Source: an uncultured Bacteroidota bacterium (lineage in GTDB: Bacteria; Bacteroidota; Bacteroidia; Bacteroidales; VadinHA17). From it: 64,000 nucleotides of DNA. A program made the translations under genes and the position numbers. Below, in pieces: positions 63,782-64,000 of this stretch (the stretch's first letter is position 1; each line of letters begins with the position of its first letter). Under the pieces are notes generated by a model that was not told the origin of the DNA, did not search any database, and was given only the letters and a program-made list of their open reading frames with translations. The stretch covers positions 101,365 through 165,364 of the forward strand of contig CAIJYD010000078.1 of NCBI GenBank assembly GCA_903824785.1, read 5' to 3'.

Positions 63782-64000
63782 TCAGCTCCAGATATCAGCT
63801 TTCATCAGGTTTATTTCCCCTTCAAAGAACATTTTTGCAATCTTCCCAAAGTAGGTTGTATAGTCGGAAACAAAGAACTGGTCTTTTACAATTCCTGAAT
63901 CGTTAAGCATATTGTTTTTATCCAGGGCATCTCTCAGAATCATCGCCACAATACGTGCCGAATCAATGACTTCAATATTAAAGTTAAAAAATTTGCTGAT
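63782..64000 (-). CDS. murI: Glutamate racemase, C-terminal part
   Basis: The frame runs from the window edge for 72 codons to a TGA at 63782-63784. The fragment reads FNFNIEVIDSARIVA and VSDYTTYFGKIAKMFF, typical of the MurI C-terminus in Bacteroidetes. MurI makes D-glutamate for the cell wall. The 5' part lies outside the window. Confidence 0.65.
   Translation of the reverse strand: MSKFFNFNIEVIDSARIVAMILRDALDKNNMLNDSGIVKDQFFVSDYTTYFGKIAKMFFEGEINLMKADIWS

Noticed and set aside
63686-63898. 70-codon plus-strand frame at the right edge
   Set aside because: It overlaps the murI 3' end on the other strand, whose residues match glutamate racemase; the plus frame has no recognisable features.
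1-64000. tRNA, rRNA, CRISPR arrays or prophage
   Set aside because: No cloverleaf, ribosomal, spacer-repeat or phage structural signatures were seen; a dedicated search such as tRNAscan would be needed to be certain.

Overview
The window is a 64 kb piece of a Bacteroidota (Bacteroidetes) chromosome, most likely from an anaerobic or microaerophilic member of the order Bacteroidales. Supporting signs are type IX secretion genes (a plug-type protein and PorP/SprF), a CHU_C-type terminal domain, several promoters of the Bacteroidetes form TTTG-N19-TAnnTTTG, Na+-NQR, a futalosine menaquinone route, 2-oxoacid:ferredoxin oxidoreductase, a tungsten-type aldehyde:ferredoxin oxidoreductase and fused E1 alpha/beta dehydrogenase genes. 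I see no tRNA, rRNA, CRISPR array, prophage or complete insertion sequence. The assignment rests on gene content only.

Layout. 1-2.7 kb: a terminator from a gene to the left, then a PhoB/PhoR-like two-component pair. 2.8-4.5 kb: selD and yedF (selenium). 4.7-12.6 kb: housekeeping genes (alpha/beta hydrolase, a Nudix protein with a helical-repeat tail, an HsdR-N-like nuclease-fold protein, AMP nucleosidase, holA, YqgE, fused 2-oxoacid dehydrogenase E1). 12.7-20 kb: a respiratory island with a small Cys-rich membrane protein (candidate NqrM analogue), apbE and nqrABCDEF, under a well-formed promoter. 20-21.4 kb: T9SS plug-type protein. 21.4-30.5 kb: a six-gene carbohydrate utilisation operon (UroD-like, Gfo/Idh/MocA, TIM-barrel isomerase, MFS, TIM-barrel hydrolase-like, beta-helix GH141-like). 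30.7-31.8 kb: Fic AMPylase with phased operator-like repeats. 31.9-41.5 kb: a molybdenum/tungsten region: ModE-like regulator, WtpABC transporter, MoeA, short MoaA, MoaC and MoaB in one operon, then AOR and, divergently, a ThiF-like E1 and a MoaD/ThiS-like carrier. 41.5-48.8 kb: FtsB/DivIC, glycosyltransferase, OmpH/Skp, PorP/SprF, an anti-sigma-like PKD/CHU_C protein with its ECF sigma factor, proline dehydrogenase and a secreted regulatory-domain protein. 48.8-53.3 kb: nitroreductase, superoxide dismutase, MqnD/MqnB, QueD-FolE, OsmC. 53.3-54 kb: a decayed stretch with gene remnants. 54-60.4 kb: two very large paralogous receiver/ATP-grasp proteins in tandem. 60.6-63.5 kb: korA-korB. The right edge holds the 3' end of a probable murI.

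The genes suggest a ferredoxin-centred metabolism. KorAB and AOR can reduce ferredoxin, Na+-NQR couples NADH oxidation to sodium export through menaquinone made by the Mqn route, and the Wtp/Moa/Moe operon supplies metal and pterin for AOR.

The least explained items are the paired GAF/receiver/ATP-grasp giants (53982-60410), which look like PEP-synthase N-termini without the phospho-histidine or PEP-binding domains; the membrane anti-sigma carrying a T9SS-type terminal domain; the Cys-rich mini-protein beside apbE/nqr; the helically phased TATCC array at the fic gene; and the compact MoaA with an inverted-repeat structure enclosing the promoter of its operon.
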